64,000 nt of DNA from Hydrogenophaga sp. SL48 (GTDB lineage Bacteria; Pseudomonadota; Gammaproteobacteria; Burkholderiales; Burkholderiaceae_C). The notes beneath the pieces were generated by a model. That model was not told the origin of the DNA. It was given only the letters and a program-made list of their open reading frames with translations, and made no database searches. The stretch lies in the NCBI RefSeq assembly GCF_021729865.1, contig NZ_CP063400.1:4836001-4900000 (forward strand). The letters run 5' to 3'. The position numbers and the translations under genes were made by a program. This document shows, one piece after another, positions 42,312 to 51,068 of this stretch; the stretch's first letter is position 1, and each line of letters opens with the position of its first letter.

Positions 42312-43217
42312 TCAGAACGCGTAGTTGATGCGCACGCGGGCAGCGGTCTGGTTCTTGCTGCCCGAACCACCCTTGGCGAAGCTGAGGGCGGGGGTGATGG
42401 TGGCGCCCTTGACGCCCATCAGCGGCAGCGAGTAGGCGGCGTAGAACGTGTTGTTCTTGGCACCGTTGGCACCCTTGTCCAGGATCAGGCCAAAACCGGC
42501 CGGGCCGAACGTGCCGTTCAGGCCGACGGACTTGTCGTCTTCCATCTTGGCGAAGCTCAGGTTCATGCTGGCGTCCTTGCTCAGTGCATAACCCAGCGAC
42601 ACGCCGGCGCCGTTGGTGCTCTCGGTGCCGCCGACCACCTTGACCGATTCGACGCCCAAGCGCAAGGTCATCGGGCCGGAAGCGAAACTGACGGCCGGGC
42701 GCACGCCGCGTGCTTCACCCGCTTCCTTGCTGTAGACCAGGCCGACTTCGATGCGGGCCGGGCCGGCGTTGAAGCCAGGGGCGATGTGCACCGTGTCCTT
42801 GCCGAAACGGCCACGCAGCTTGTTGGCGTGGTAGCCGCCGTAGCCGCTGTTCTCGACCAGGACGTCTTTGCCCAGCGGGAACAGGTCCATGGCTTCGAAG
42901 CGGCCCATCTTCACGTCGCCGGCGGCATTGCCGAACTGGACCCACATGTCGTCGGTGGCGGTGTCGCCGTCTTTCTTGATCAGCAGGGAAGCGCGTGCGG
43001 CGACGAAGGCGTCGCCGTTGGTGGCCTTGGCGCCGACGTTGAATTCCACGCGGCCGCCCATGTTCAGGTCGCTGTCACGGGCGTTGGAGGCGTCCTTCAC
43101 CTTGCTCTGGTAGGTGGTGTCGAGTTCCAGGTTGGCGTCCATGGCGACGTCGGCGTGGGCGGCCGCGGCAGAGGCGCAGAGGGCGGCGACGGCCGCGAGT
43201 TTGAAAACGTGTTGCAT
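42312..43217 (-). CDS. Outer-membrane porin, probably for glucosides
   Basis: The 301-residue precursor has a signal peptide (cleaved after AAAHA, about residue 22), alternating beta-strand character and a C-terminal phenylalanine (RINYAF) for outer-membrane insertion. The strands resemble Gram-negative general or sugar porins of beta- and gammaproteobacteria; family assignment is uncertain. The control region carries two LacI-type operators matching the one before aglK, which points to sugar passage into the periplasm for the AglE system. Confidence 0.82.
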   Translation of the reverse strand: MQHVFKLAAVAALCASAAAAHADVAMDANLELDTTYQSKVKDASNARDSDLNMGGRVEFNVGAKATNGDAFVAARASLLIKKDGDTATDDMWVQFGNAAGDVKMGRFEAMDLFPLGKDVLVENSGYGGYHANKLRGRFGKDTVHIAPGFNAGPARIEVGLVYSKEAGEARGVRPAVSFASGPMTLRLGVESVKVVGGTESTNGAGVSLGYALSKDASMNLSFAKMEDDKSVGLNGTFGPAGFGLILDKGANGAKNNTFYAAYSLPLMGVKGATITPALSFAKGGSGSKNQTAARVRINYAF

Positions 43218-43321
43218 GAGGGGACTCCGGTGTAGATGTTGTGAATCGCTCTCCCCTGTACCGATGTTTCAACCCTTGGCGGAAGTGATCGTGCAGGAAA
43301 GCAGGGCAATTCGACCACCGG

Positions 43322-43335
43322 TGCAAACGTTTGCA
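43322..43335. promoter_or_regulatory. LacI-family operator O1 upstream of the porin gene
   Basis: TGCAAACGTTTGCA is a perfect 14-bp palindrome with central CG, centred 111 bases before the porin start codon. Confidence 0.85.
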
Positions 43336-43422
43336 GTGAGTGGAAACCCTGAAGAAGCAGGGCGTAACCAGTACGTAACCGCAGAAAAACAACGAAATTT
43401 GGGGGTGGGAAAACCCGTGTGG

Positions 43423-43436
43423 TGCAAAGGATTGCA
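43423..43436. promoter_or_regulatory. Second, weaker operator-like site (O2) upstream of the porin gene
   Basis: TGCAAAGGATTGCA, with GTGCAA/TTGCAC arms preserved and a changed centre (AGGA). Its centre is 101 bases from O1. The same spacing and direction suggest cooperative or looped repression. Confidence 0.6.
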
Positions 43437-43566
43437 CTGTAATAAAAGTACGCCCGATTTGGGGTGCTGGGCGCCGGAGTCGTGCCGTCTGAAATGGCCC
43501 GCAGCACCGTCGCAGGGCGAAGCCAGCGCGGCGGCTGTGCGAGAATGACGGGTTCGTTGAACGCGT

Positions 43567-43642
43567 GCGGCTGTAGCTCAGTGGATAGAGTATTGGCCTC
43601 CGAAGCCAAGGGTCGTGGGTTCGATCCCCGCCAGCCGCACCA
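43567..43642 (+). tRNA. tRNA-Arg (anticodon CCG)
   Basis: A 76-base cloverleaf: acceptor GCGGCTG/CAGCCGC, D-arm GCTC..GAGT, anticodon stem TTGGC/GCCAA around loop CTCCGAA (anticodon CCG, reading CGG), T-arm GTGGGTTCGATCCCC, and an encoded CCA end. No integrase gene or direct repeat of its 3' end is nearby. Confidence 0.96.
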
Positions 43643-43779
43643 AAGTCAACAGCCTGCGTGTGCATTGCAGCCATGCAGCGCTCCATGAAGGCCCCGGCCG
43701 CCCCTGCGGGCCCGCCCCGGGCACCGTCTCACAGACCCCGTCTGTTGCCCTCTCCCCTCCCGCCGGATGACTTTCACGG

Positions 43780-44823
43780 ATGACCCAGTTCAGTCTCGAC
43801 TTTGATGCGCCCAGGCCCGAGGCGCCGCCGGTGGCCCCGTCCGTGGTGTCCAACGACGCGCTGACGCCGGAGCAGATGGCGCAGCGGCTGGCGCAGCACC
43901 CCGATTACCGCGTCCTGCGCCGCCTGCTGCCCCGCATGGACTTCGGGCCGGACCCCGGCGACGCGGTCGCCCGCCAGCGCGTGCTGGTGCTCGACACCGA
44001 AACCACCGGGCTCTCGCATCAGAGCGACAAGGTCATCGAGCTGGCCATGTTGCTGGTGCAGGTGGACGGCGCCACGGGCCTGCCGTTCGGGCCCGTCGAG
44101 GTGTTCGAAGGGTTCGAAGACCCGGGCATGCCGATCCCGAAGATCGCCCAGGAGGTCACGGGCATCAGCGACGACATGGTCCGGGGCCAACGGCTCGACG
44201 ACGCCCAGGTCGCGGCCATGGTGGCCCGGGCCGACCTGATCGTGGCGCACAACGCCGGGTTCGACCGGCCGTTCGTGGAGGCCCGCTTTCCCTGTTTTGC
44301 CGACCGGGCCTGGGCCTGTTCGTTCGCGGACATTCACTGGGCCGCGGCCGGCGCGGGCTCGGCCAAGCTGAGCGCCCTGGCCCAGGACCGGGGCTGGTTC
44401 TACGACGCGCACCGCGCCCAGGTGGATTGCCATGCCCTGTTGCAGGTGCTGAGCCAGCCCGTCGGCAGCACGACCACCACCGGCCTGAGCCAGCTGATGG
44501 CCGCCGCCGCGTTGCCCAGTTACCGGTTGCGGGCCACCGGAGCACCCTTCGAGACGAAGGACAAGCTGAAGGCCCGGGGTTACCGGTGGGACGCCGAAGC
44601 CCGTGTCTGGGCCTGCACCCTGGCGAGCCGGGCGCTGCTCGACGCCGAGCTGGCGTGGCTGCAGGCCGAGGTCTATGGCCGGCGCCACGTGCGGCCCGAG
44701 GTGGAAGCGCTGGACAGCCGGGTTCGCTACTCGGCCAGGGCCGGGCGGCCCGTGGACGCGCTCGATCTCGCCGGCCGGGACCCGGCCGCGCTGGAGGCCC
44801 TGGAGCCGCGCCCGGAACCGTGA
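43780..44823 (+). CDS. 3'-5' exonuclease of the DnaQ (DEDDh) type
   Basis: A 347-residue protein. The exonuclease domain (about residues 68-235) has Asp72 and Glu74 in LDTETTGL, an Asp in VAHNAGFDRPF, and the HRAQVDCHAL block of the DEDDh class. The N-terminal region and the C-terminal 110 residues (KLKARGYRWDAEARVWACTL and following) are not part of the exonuclease fold; the KARGYRWD segment recurs in other DnaQ-like proteins. It could act in DNA repair or RNA processing. Confidence 0.87.
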   Translation: MTQFSLDFDAPRPEAPPVAPSVVSNDALTPEQMAQRLAQHPDYRVLRRLLPRMDFGPDPGDAVARQRVLVLDTETTGLSHQSDKVIELAMLLVQVDGATGLPFGPVEVFEGFEDPGMPIPKIAQEVTGISDDMVRGQRLDDAQVAAMVARADLIVAHNAGFDRPFVEARFPCFADRAWACSFADIHWAAAGAGSAKLSALAQDRGWFYDAHRAQVDCHALLQVLSQPVGSTTTTGLSQLMAAAALPSYRLRATGAPFETKDKLKARGYRWDAEARVWACTLASRALLDAELAWLQAEVYGRRHVRPEVEALDSRVRYSARAGRPVDALDLAGRDPAALEALEPRPEP

Positions 44824-44872
44824 ATGCCCGGCGGGTGACTGCGGGCGCGCGGCGCGGCGCGGGGCCTGCCGG

Positions 44873-45688
44873 TCAGGCGGCCGGTGCGTCGCCGAAGCGA
44901 AAGCTCGATGTGGTCAGGGTGCCGGAAAACGCGTCCTCGTGGTAGACGCAGGCGCCGGCCTCATCGTGGGCCGCGCCCACCGCCACCATCAGCGGGATCA
45001 GGTGGTCTTCGCGCGCGTGCGCGATGCGGGCCGAGGGCGCACGCTCCCACTGCGTGAGCAGCGCATCGCGTTCGGCCGGCGTGGACGCGGTGAGCGTGGT
45101 CTGCAGCCAGGCGTCGAACTGCTGCGAAGGCAGCGCGCCGCTGGCGTTGAACATCCGCAGGTTGTGGTAACTCAGGCCGCTGCCGATGATCAGCACGCCC
45201 TCATCGCGCAGCGGCGCCAGCAGGCGGCCCGCGGCGAGGTGGGCCGCCGGGTCGAAGTCCGCGCGCAGCGAGAGCTGCACCACCGGCAGGCGCGCCTCCG
45301 GGTAGGTCGCCTGCATCACCGAGAACGTGCCGTGGTCGAAGCCGCGCTCCGGGTCGAGGCCGGCCTCCACGCCGCCCGCATGCAGCAGCGCCTGCACGCG
45401 CTGCGCCAGCGCCGGTGAGCCGGGCGCGCGGTAGTGGATCTGGTAGGTGTGCGGGGGGAATCCGTAGTAGTCGTACAGCATGCCCGGCTGCGCGGCCGAC
45501 GACACCATGAACTCAGGCGTTTCCCAGTGGGCGGTGACCACCAGCACGGCGCGCACCTGCTCGCCCACTTCGCGGGCCATGGCCTGCAGCGAGGCCTCGA
45601 GCTGGTCGTAGCGCGAGCCGTTCTGCTCGCGCATCCAGGGCCACGGGCCGCCGCCGTGGGAGACGTAGTAGGTGGGAAGACGGGACAT
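44873..45688 (-). CDS. LigB-type (class III) extradiol dioxygenase, YgiD/DODA-like
   Basis: A 271-residue cytosolic protein of the DOPA-4,5-dioxygenase (DODA/YgiD) group. Metal-binding histidines are visible in YYVSHGGGP (about residue 10) and FDHGTFSVM, plus the conserved HAREDHLIPLMVAVGAA. In relatives it opens catechol rings next to a hydroxyl group. The in vivo substrate is unknown; the SulP and sulfatase genes lie upstream on the same strand. Confidence 0.88.
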   Translation of the reverse strand: MSRLPTYYVSHGGGPWPWMREQNGSRYDQLEASLQAMAREVGEQVRAVLVVTAHWETPEFMVSSAAQPGMLYDYYGFPPHTYQIHYRAPGSPALAQRVQALLHAGGVEAGLDPERGFDHGTFSVMQATYPEARLPVVQLSLRADFDPAAHLAAGRLLAPLRDEGVLIIGSGLSYHNLRMFNASGALPSQQFDAWLQTTLTASTPAERDALLTQWERAPSARIAHAREDHLIPLMVAVGAAHDEAGACVYHEDAFSGTLTTSSFRFGDAPAA

Positions 45689-45781
45689 GGTGCAGCTCCT
45701 GAAAGGTGTCAGATGGGGTCGTGGGGTCGCCCGTTCAAGGCGCCGGGCCCGCGCCTGCTCATTGGAGCACCACCGTGGCCC

Positions 45782-47458
45782 TCACGGGCTCACCCACTCT
45801 TCGTCGCTGCGCAACACGGCGCAGGCCCGCAGCGCCTCTGCTTCGGTGCGGTAGAGGCGCAGGCCGGGGCCGTCCTGCAGGTGGCCGGCGGTCCTGAGCA
45901 GGGTCTCCACCGGCAGCTTGATGCCCACCAGATGCAGGGTGATGCCCTGTTCGGCGAGTTGCGCCTGCACGCGGCCGAAGGCCTCCACGCCGGTGGCGTC
46001 GACCCAGTTGATCGGGTGGGCGATCAGCATCACGTGGCGCGTGTCGGGGTGGGCGGTGAGGTGTTCGGTCAGCTGGCGCTCGAAGGCGTTCGCGGTGGCG
46101 AAATCCAGCGCCGCGTCCATGCGCAGCGCGAACATGTGCGGCGCCAGGGGCGCCAGCTGCCAGAGGTGGCGGTCGCGCAGGCTGCCGTCGGCGTGCAGGC
46201 CCACCTCGATGATGCGCGGGTGCAGGCGCAGGTACAGGAAGTGCGAGAGCGACATCAGCACGCCCGCCAGGACCCCCCAGTAGAGCTTCGGCGAGGCCAG
46301 CACCGTGACCGCCAGCGTGGTGCCGGCGATCGACGCCTCGACCCGCGAGATCCGCCACAGCTTCACGAAGGCCCGCGGCTTGATCAGCCCCAGCACCGCG
46401 ACCATCACGATCGCGGCCAGCACCGCCAGCGGCACGTGCGCCAGCAGCGGCGTCAGCAGCAGCACCGCGACCAGCACCACCACCACCGAAAACAGCGTGG
46501 CCCAGCCGGTGCGTGCCCCGGCGTAGAGGTTCAGGGCCGAGCGCGAGAACGACGAGCTGGTGGGAAACGCGCCGACCAGGGCCGACGACAGCTTGGCCAG
46601 GCCCTGGCCGATCAGGTCCTGGTCCTGGTCCCAGCGCTGGCCGCGCTGCGCGTTGTCCACCTTGGCGCTCGATGCGGTTTCCAGGAAGCTCACCAGCGTG
46701 ATCACCAGCGTGGGCAGCAGCAGCTGGCCCAGCGTGTCCCAGCCCGGCCAGCCCGGCGCGTAGAACGCCGGCAAGCCCTGGGGCAGGGCGCCGATCACCG
46801 CACCGCCGTGGGCCTCAAAACCCGTCCCGGCGCTCAGGGCCGCCGAGCCGACCACCAGCAGCAGCACGCTGGGAAAGGCCGGCCGCCAGCGCCGCGCCAG
46901 CATCAGGGCCGCGAGCGACACCACGCCGAACGCCAGCGTGGGCAGGTGCACGGCGGGGTGCGAGAACAGCGTGGCCCAGCCCTGCCCGAAGCCCAGCAGG
47001 GCGGGCAGTTGCGAGCCGATGATCAGCAGCGCCGCGCCCTGGGTGAACGCCATCAGCACCGGCGAGTTCACCAGGTTGAGCAGCCAGCCAAAGCGCGCAA
47101 AGCCCAGCACGATCTGCAGCAAGCCTGTGAGCAGCGCCAGCCACACCGCCAGCTCGATCCAGCGCGCGCTGCCCGGCTCGGCCAGCCCGGTGAGCGAGGC
47201 GCTCACCAGCAGGCAGGTCAGCGCCGTGGGCCCGACCGAGAGCCGCACGGACGCGCTGAACAGCACCGCCACCAGCGCCGGCAGCATCGACGCGTAGATG
47301 CCCGTGACCAGCGGCATGCCCGCCAGCGCCGCGTAGGCCACCCCCTGCGGAATCACCATCAGCCCCACCGTCAACCCCGCCAGCGCCTCGCCACGCAACA
47401 ACGCGGCGTCGGGCCGGGGCCAGTTCAGAAAGGGGACGAGGCGGTGCAGGCGGGACAT
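45782..47458 (-). CDS. SulP-family anion transporter with STAS domain
   Basis: The 558-residue protein has the SulP membrane domain (GLMVIPQGVAYAALAGMPLVTGIYASMLPAL, SVGPTALTCLL) with about 12-14 helices and a C-terminal STAS domain (about residues 440-550). SulP proteins carry sulfate, bicarbonate or dicarboxylates across the inner membrane; the gene downstream of a sulfatase suggests sulfate. ATG 47458 (MSRLHRLVPFLNWP) is chosen over a TTG two codons upstream. Confidence 0.92.
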   Translation of the reverse strand: MSRLHRLVPFLNWPRPDAALLRGEALAGLTVGLMVIPQGVAYAALAGMPLVTGIYASMLPALVAVLFSASVRLSVGPTALTCLLVSASLTGLAEPGSARWIELAVWLALLTGLLQIVLGFARFGWLLNLVNSPVLMAFTQGAALLIIGSQLPALLGFGQGWATLFSHPAVHLPTLAFGVVSLAALMLARRWRPAFPSVLLLVVGSAALSAGTGFEAHGGAVIGALPQGLPAFYAPGWPGWDTLGQLLLPTLVITLVSFLETASSAKVDNAQRGQRWDQDQDLIGQGLAKLSSALVGAFPTSSSFSRSALNLYAGARTGWATLFSVVVVLVAVLLLTPLLAHVPLAVLAAIVMVAVLGLIKPRAFVKLWRISRVEASIAGTTLAVTVLASPKLYWGVLAGVLMSLSHFLYLRLHPRIIEVGLHADGSLRDRHLWQLAPLAPHMFALRMDAALDFATANAFERQLTEHLTAHPDTRHVMLIAHPINWVDATGVEAFGRVQAQLAEQGITLHLVGIKLPVETLLRTAGHLQDGPGLRLYRTEAEALRACAVLRSDEEWVSP

Positions 47459-47534
47459 GGGCAATTATTGGCGATGGCACAGAAGCGCCGGAGAAAGGCG
47501 AGCGAAGCGCAGCAGCACCGCCACCGGCGCGAAA

Positions 47535-47620
47535 TGCCCCAACCCAGGATGCGGTGGAACTGGCTTCGCCAGGCCACTCGCATCGCCCCCTGGGGGGTGA
47601 CGCGAAGCGGCGCGGGGGGA
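47535..47620 (+). repeat. Gene-end repeat, copy after the sulfatase gene
   Basis: Reads GCCCCAACCCAGGATGCGG, TGGAACTGGCTTCGCCAGGCC, the CCCCCTGGGGGG hairpin and GACGCGAAGCGGCGCGGGGGGA. It ends 2 bases before the sulfatase stop codon (minus strand). It is nearly identical to the copy at 52.4 kb, including the left flank. Confidence 0.87.
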
Positions 47621-47622
47621 GC

Positions 47623-48948
47623 CTACCGTGCGGGCATGTCCTTGGCGCCATACCCCAGGCTCACCGTCGCGTCGGCCGGGATCGGCGGCATGGTCGCGTT
47701 CCAGGCCAGCCAGCGCTCGCGCATCGCGTCGAGCCGCTGCGGTTCGCGCTTCGCGAGGTTGGCGCGCTCGCGCGCATCGCTGGCGATGTTGAACAGGTAC
47801 TCGTGGCCGTCGACCATCAGGTACTTCCAGTCGCCCTCGCGCAGCGCGCGCTGGCCGCGGTGGTTCATGCGCCAGTGCATGGGCCGCTCGAAGCGGTGCG
47901 ACGGGTCGCGCAGCACCGCCGCCAGCGAAACGCCGTCCTGCGGGTAGTCAGGATGCGCGTGGCCGCCGCCGAGTTCGAGCATCGTGGCCGACCAGTCCAT
48001 GGTCAGGCTGTGCTGGCCGCTCACAGAGCCGGCCGGAATCACCGCGGGCCAGTGCGCGATCCAGGGCACGCGGATGCCGCCCTCGGTCAGGTCCATCTTG
48101 CCGCCCACCAGCGGCCAGTTGTCGCTGAAACGCTCGCCGCCGTTGTCGCTGGTGAAGACGATCAGCGTGTTCTCCAGCAGGCCTTCTTCGCGCAGCGCGG
48201 AAGTGATCCAGCCGATGCCTTCGTCCATGTGGTGGATCATGCGGCGGTAGGCCTCGACGTTGCCGCCGTCCACGTGGAACAGGTTGGCCGCCACCTCGGG
48301 CGCCACGTGCGCGTCGTCGCGCGTTTCCCAGGGCCAGTGCGGTGCGGTGTAGTGCAGGCTCAGGAAGAAGGGCGTGCCGTCGCGCGCCTCGGCCGCGCGG
48401 GCCTTCACATGCTCGACCGCCTTGTTCGAAAACACGTCGGTGAGGTAGCCCACTTCCTTGTGCGTCTCGTCGTTGATGTACAGGTCGTGATCGCCGCTGG
48501 ACGAGCAGTGGGTGAAGTAGTCCACGCCGCCGGCCATGATGCCGAAGAACTCCTCGTAGCCCGAACGCAGCGGGCCGAAGTGCGGCGGGTAACCCAGGTG
48601 CCACTTGCCGATCAGCGCGGTGCGGTAGCCGGCCTCTTTCAGCAGCGAGGGCAGGGTGGGCATCTCGGGCGGCAGGCCCAGCGTGGCGCTGCCTTTGCTG
48701 CGGCTGTTGATGGGTTCGTCCAGCGCGCCGCGCAGGCGGTACTGGTAGCGCATGGTGGCCATCGCAAAGCGCGTGGGCGAACACACCGGCGAGTTGCTGT
48801 AGCCCTCGGTGAGCTTCAGGCCGCCGGCGGCGAGTGCGTCGATGTTCGGCGACACGGCGCCGAAGCCCGCGGGCCGGCCGCCGTAGCAGCCCAGGTCGGC
48901 GTAGCCCAGGTCGTCGCTGACGATGTAGATGATGTTGGGGCGGGTCAT
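47623..48948 (-). CDS. Arylsulfatase-type sulfatase
   Basis: The 441-residue protein has the sulfatase core: IVSDDLGYADLG near the N-terminus (metal-binding Asp), and CSPTR at residues 56-60, where Cys56 would be converted to formylglycine (C-x-P-x-R). FTSDNGG and IGKWHLG are also present. There is no signal peptide, so it acts in the cytosol on an imported sulfate ester. A maturase is not in the window. It lies 10 bases downstream of the first Bug receptor gene. Confidence 0.93.
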   Translation of the reverse strand: MTRPNIIYIVSDDLGYADLGCYGGRPAGFGAVSPNIDALAAGGLKLTEGYSNSPVCSPTRFAMATMRYQYRLRGALDEPINSRSKGSATLGLPPEMPTLPSLLKEAGYRTALIGKWHLGYPPHFGPLRSGYEEFFGIMAGGVDYFTHCSSSGDHDLYINDETHKEVGYLTDVFSNKAVEHVKARAAEARDGTPFFLSLHYTAPHWPWETRDDAHVAPEVAANLFHVDGGNVEAYRRMIHHMDEGIGWITSALREEGLLENTLIVFTSDNGGERFSDNWPLVGGKMDLTEGGIRVPWIAHWPAVIPAGSVSGQHSLTMDWSATMLELGGGHAHPDYPQDGVSLAAVLRDPSHRFERPMHWRMNHRGQRALREGDWKYLMVDGHEYLFNIASDARERANLAKREPQRLDAMRERWLAWNATMPPIPADATVSLGYGAKDMPAR

Positions 48949-48958
48949 GGGAGGCTGC

Positions 48959-49951
48959 TCACTCCACCTTCATGGCGGTTGCTTTGACGATCTTGGCGTA
49001 GCGCGTCGAGAGGTCGGTCAAGCGCTTCGTCGCGGCGGCGCCCGTGAGGCCCTCAAAGCGCATGTCCATAGAGGCCAGGCGTTCCTTCAGCGCAGGCGAG
49101 CTCACCACGTCGAGCACGGCCTTCTGCATCGCGGCCACCACCGGCTCGGGCGTGGCGCCCGGCACCATGCACAGCGTGATCACCTCGTTTTCCAGATCGG
49201 GGTAGCCCAGCTCGGCCACCGTCGGCACGTCCGGCAGCAGGCCGCTGCGCTGGCGGCTGGTGATGGCGATCGGCACCACCTTGCCCGACTTCACGTGCGG
49301 CAGCATGCCGGTGCTGGAGAGGATGCCGCCGTCCACCTCGCCCGACAGCAGCGCCAGCACGGCGGGCGTGTTGCCTTTGTACGGCACGTGGGTGATCTTG
49401 ACGTTGGCCGCTTGTGAAAAGATGGCCACACCCAGGTGGCCCGGGCTGCCCGGCCCGCCCGAGCTGAAGTTCACCCCGCGCGACTTGCCAGCGCCGATCA
49501 GCTCCGGCATGGAGCGGATGCCCTTGGCCGCCGAGGTGCCGAGCAGCAGGCCGTTGGACGAAATCACCACCAGCGGCCGCAGCTCACCGGCCTTGTTCCC
49601 GAGCTTGAAGGGCATGTTGGGGAAGATGTGCGGGTTGACGGTGAAGGCGGTGTCGATGCCGAAGAACACGGTGTTGCCGTCGGCCGCGGCCCTGGCCACC
49701 TCGGCCGCACCGATGTTGCCGCCAGCGCCCGGTTTGTTTTCCACGATCACGCTCTGACCGCTGCTTTTCTGCAGCGCCTCGGCGACCGCGCGCGCGATGA
49801 TGTCCGCCGGCCCGCCGGCCGGGAAGTTGTTGACGATGCGCACCGGCTTGCTCGGCCAGGCGGGTGCCTGCGCCAGCGCAGCGGTGCAGAAGGTGGCGGT
49901 CAGGGAAGCGGCGCCCAGGGCGAGCAGGGCATTGCGGCGGATCGGGTTCAT
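48959..49951 (-). CDS. Bug-type (TctC) tripartite tricarboxylate receptor 1
   Basis: The 330-residue periplasmic receptor has a signal peptide ending AALAQ, then FPAGGPADIIARAVAEAL, VIVENKPGAGGNIGAAEVA, and THVPYKGNTPAVLALLSGEV, typical of the Bug family. These bind carboxylates or aromatic acids and usually work with the TctA/TctB membrane proteins, which are not in the window. It is the middle gene of the MarR-controlled minus-strand group. Confidence 0.92.
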   Translation of the reverse strand: MNPIRRNALLALGAASLTATFCTAALAQAPAWPSKPVRIVNNFPAGGPADIIARAVAEALQKSSGQSVIVENKPGAGGNIGAAEVARAAADGNTVFFGIDTAFTVNPHIFPNMPFKLGNKAGELRPLVVISSNGLLLGTSAAKGIRSMPELIGAGKSRGVNFSSGGPGSPGHLGVAIFSQAANVKITHVPYKGNTPAVLALLSGEVDGGILSSTGMLPHVKSGKVVPIAITSRQRSGLLPDVPTVAELGYPDLENEVITLCMVPGATPEPVVAAMQKAVLDVVSSPALKERLASMDMRFEGLTGAAATKRLTDLSTRYAKIVKATAMKVE

Positions 49952-49979
49952 GTGAAGTCTCTGCGAGGTGAAGAAGGGA

Positions 49980-50945
49980 TCAGTCCAGCTGCACGCCGGT
50001 GGCCTTGATCGGGCCTTCCCAGCGCTTGAGGTCGGCGGCCTGTGCGGCGGCCAGTTCGGCGGACGTGGAGCCCACCGGCTCGTAGCCCTGCTCGATCAGC
50101 TTGGCCTTCAGCGCGGGCGTGCGCACGGCTTTGGCCACGGCGGCGCTCAGCATGTCGCGCACCTCGGGCTTGAGGCCGGCCGGGCCGTACATGCCGAACC
50201 AGGCCGTGGCCACCATGTCCACGCCCTGTTCCTGCAGCGTGGGCACCTCGGGCACCTGTGGGTCGCGTTTGCTGCCGGTCACGCCGATGATGCGCACCTT
50301 GCCCGCGCGGTGCAGCTCGGCGGTTTCGGTCACCACGTCGAACTTGTAGTCGATGTGGCCACCCAGCAGCGCCGTGTTGGCCGGGCCACCGCCCTGGAAC
50401 GGCACATGGTTCAGCTCGGCGCCGGCCTTCTGGCCGAACATCACACCCATGAAATGCGGCAACGAACCCTGGCCGGGCGTGCCGTAGGTGCCTTTGCCCG
50501 GCTCGGCCTTGGCGCGCGCGATCATGTCCTTCACGTTCTTCACCGGCACCCCGGCGCCGGAGACCACGCTGAACTGGAAATTCGCCAGCAGGGAGATCGG
50601 CGTGAAATCGTTCACCGCGTCGTAGTCCAGCTTTTTGTAGACGTGCGGGAACAGCACCATGGGCCCGCTGGGCAGCAGCACCACGGTCTGGCCGTCGGCC
50701 GGTGCGCGCTTGACCAGGCCCAGTGCGATGCGGCCGGCCGCGCCGGGTTTGTTCTCCACGATCACCTGCGAGAAGTCGTTCTTCAGGCCTTCGGCCATCA
50801 GCCGGGCCAGCAGGTCGGCCGATCCGCCGGGCGGGAAGCCCACCACGATTTTCAGCGGCGGTTTGTCCTGTGCCAGGGCTGGCAGGGTGATGCAGGCCAT
50901 GGCGGCCAGGGGCAGTGCACAGAGTGCGAGGGAACGTCGTTGCAT
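49980..50945 (-). CDS. Bug-type (TctC) tripartite tricarboxylate receptor 2
   Basis: The 321-residue second receptor has a signal peptide (LPALAQD), GFPPGGSADLLARLMAEGL, VIVENKPGAAGRIALG, and NHVPFQGGGPANTALLGGHI. It is clearly not a recent copy of the first, so the two probably bind different ligands. ATG 50945 follows CAGGAGACCACC and is chosen over the upstream in-frame ATG. Its start faces the MarR gene. Confidence 0.92.
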   Translation of the reverse strand: MQRRSLALCALPLAAMACITLPALAQDKPPLKIVVGFPPGGSADLLARLMAEGLKNDFSQVIVENKPGAAGRIALGLVKRAPADGQTVVLLPSGPMVLFPHVYKKLDYDAVNDFTPISLLANFQFSVVSGAGVPVKNVKDMIARAKAEPGKGTYGTPGQGSLPHFMGVMFGQKAGAELNHVPFQGGGPANTALLGGHIDYKFDVVTETAELHRAGKVRIIGVTGSKRDPQVPEVPTLQEQGVDMVATAWFGMYGPAGLKPEVRDMLSAAVAKAVRTPALKAKLIEQGYEPVGSTSAELAAAQAADLKRWEGPIKATGVQLD

Positions 50946-51068
50946 GGTGGTCTCCTGATTGATGTGCATCAGACGGGTGTTTCCCCGCTGGAACCGGCCA
51001 TGCTAGGCATTCACAATGAATTGCAGAAATCAATCGTTCCCGGTGTTTTCCCTGAGGCCCTGTCCCCG

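Larger units (their letters stand above)
43218..43566. promoter_or_regulatory. Control region between the porin gene and tRNA-Arg
   Basis: 349 bases without a protein gene. It holds the two operators, the porin promoter and leader (GGAG ribosome-binding site about 10 bases before the start) and, at the far end, the unassigned promoter of the tRNA gene. Confidence 0.6.

Noticed and set aside
43567..43660. tRNA-Arg as an integration site
   Set aside because: No integrase, no duplicate of the tRNA 3' end and no change of base composition downstream.
45434..47947. 837-codon open frame on the plus strand
   Set aside because: Lies opposite the dioxygenase, SulP and sulfatase genes; its product is low-complexity Arg/Gln/His-rich sequence without family resemblance.
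51015..51037. Dyad CAATGAATT / AATCAATCG as the MarR operator
   Set aside because: Only six of nine positions match, too weak to list as a site; kept as a note in the MarR entry.
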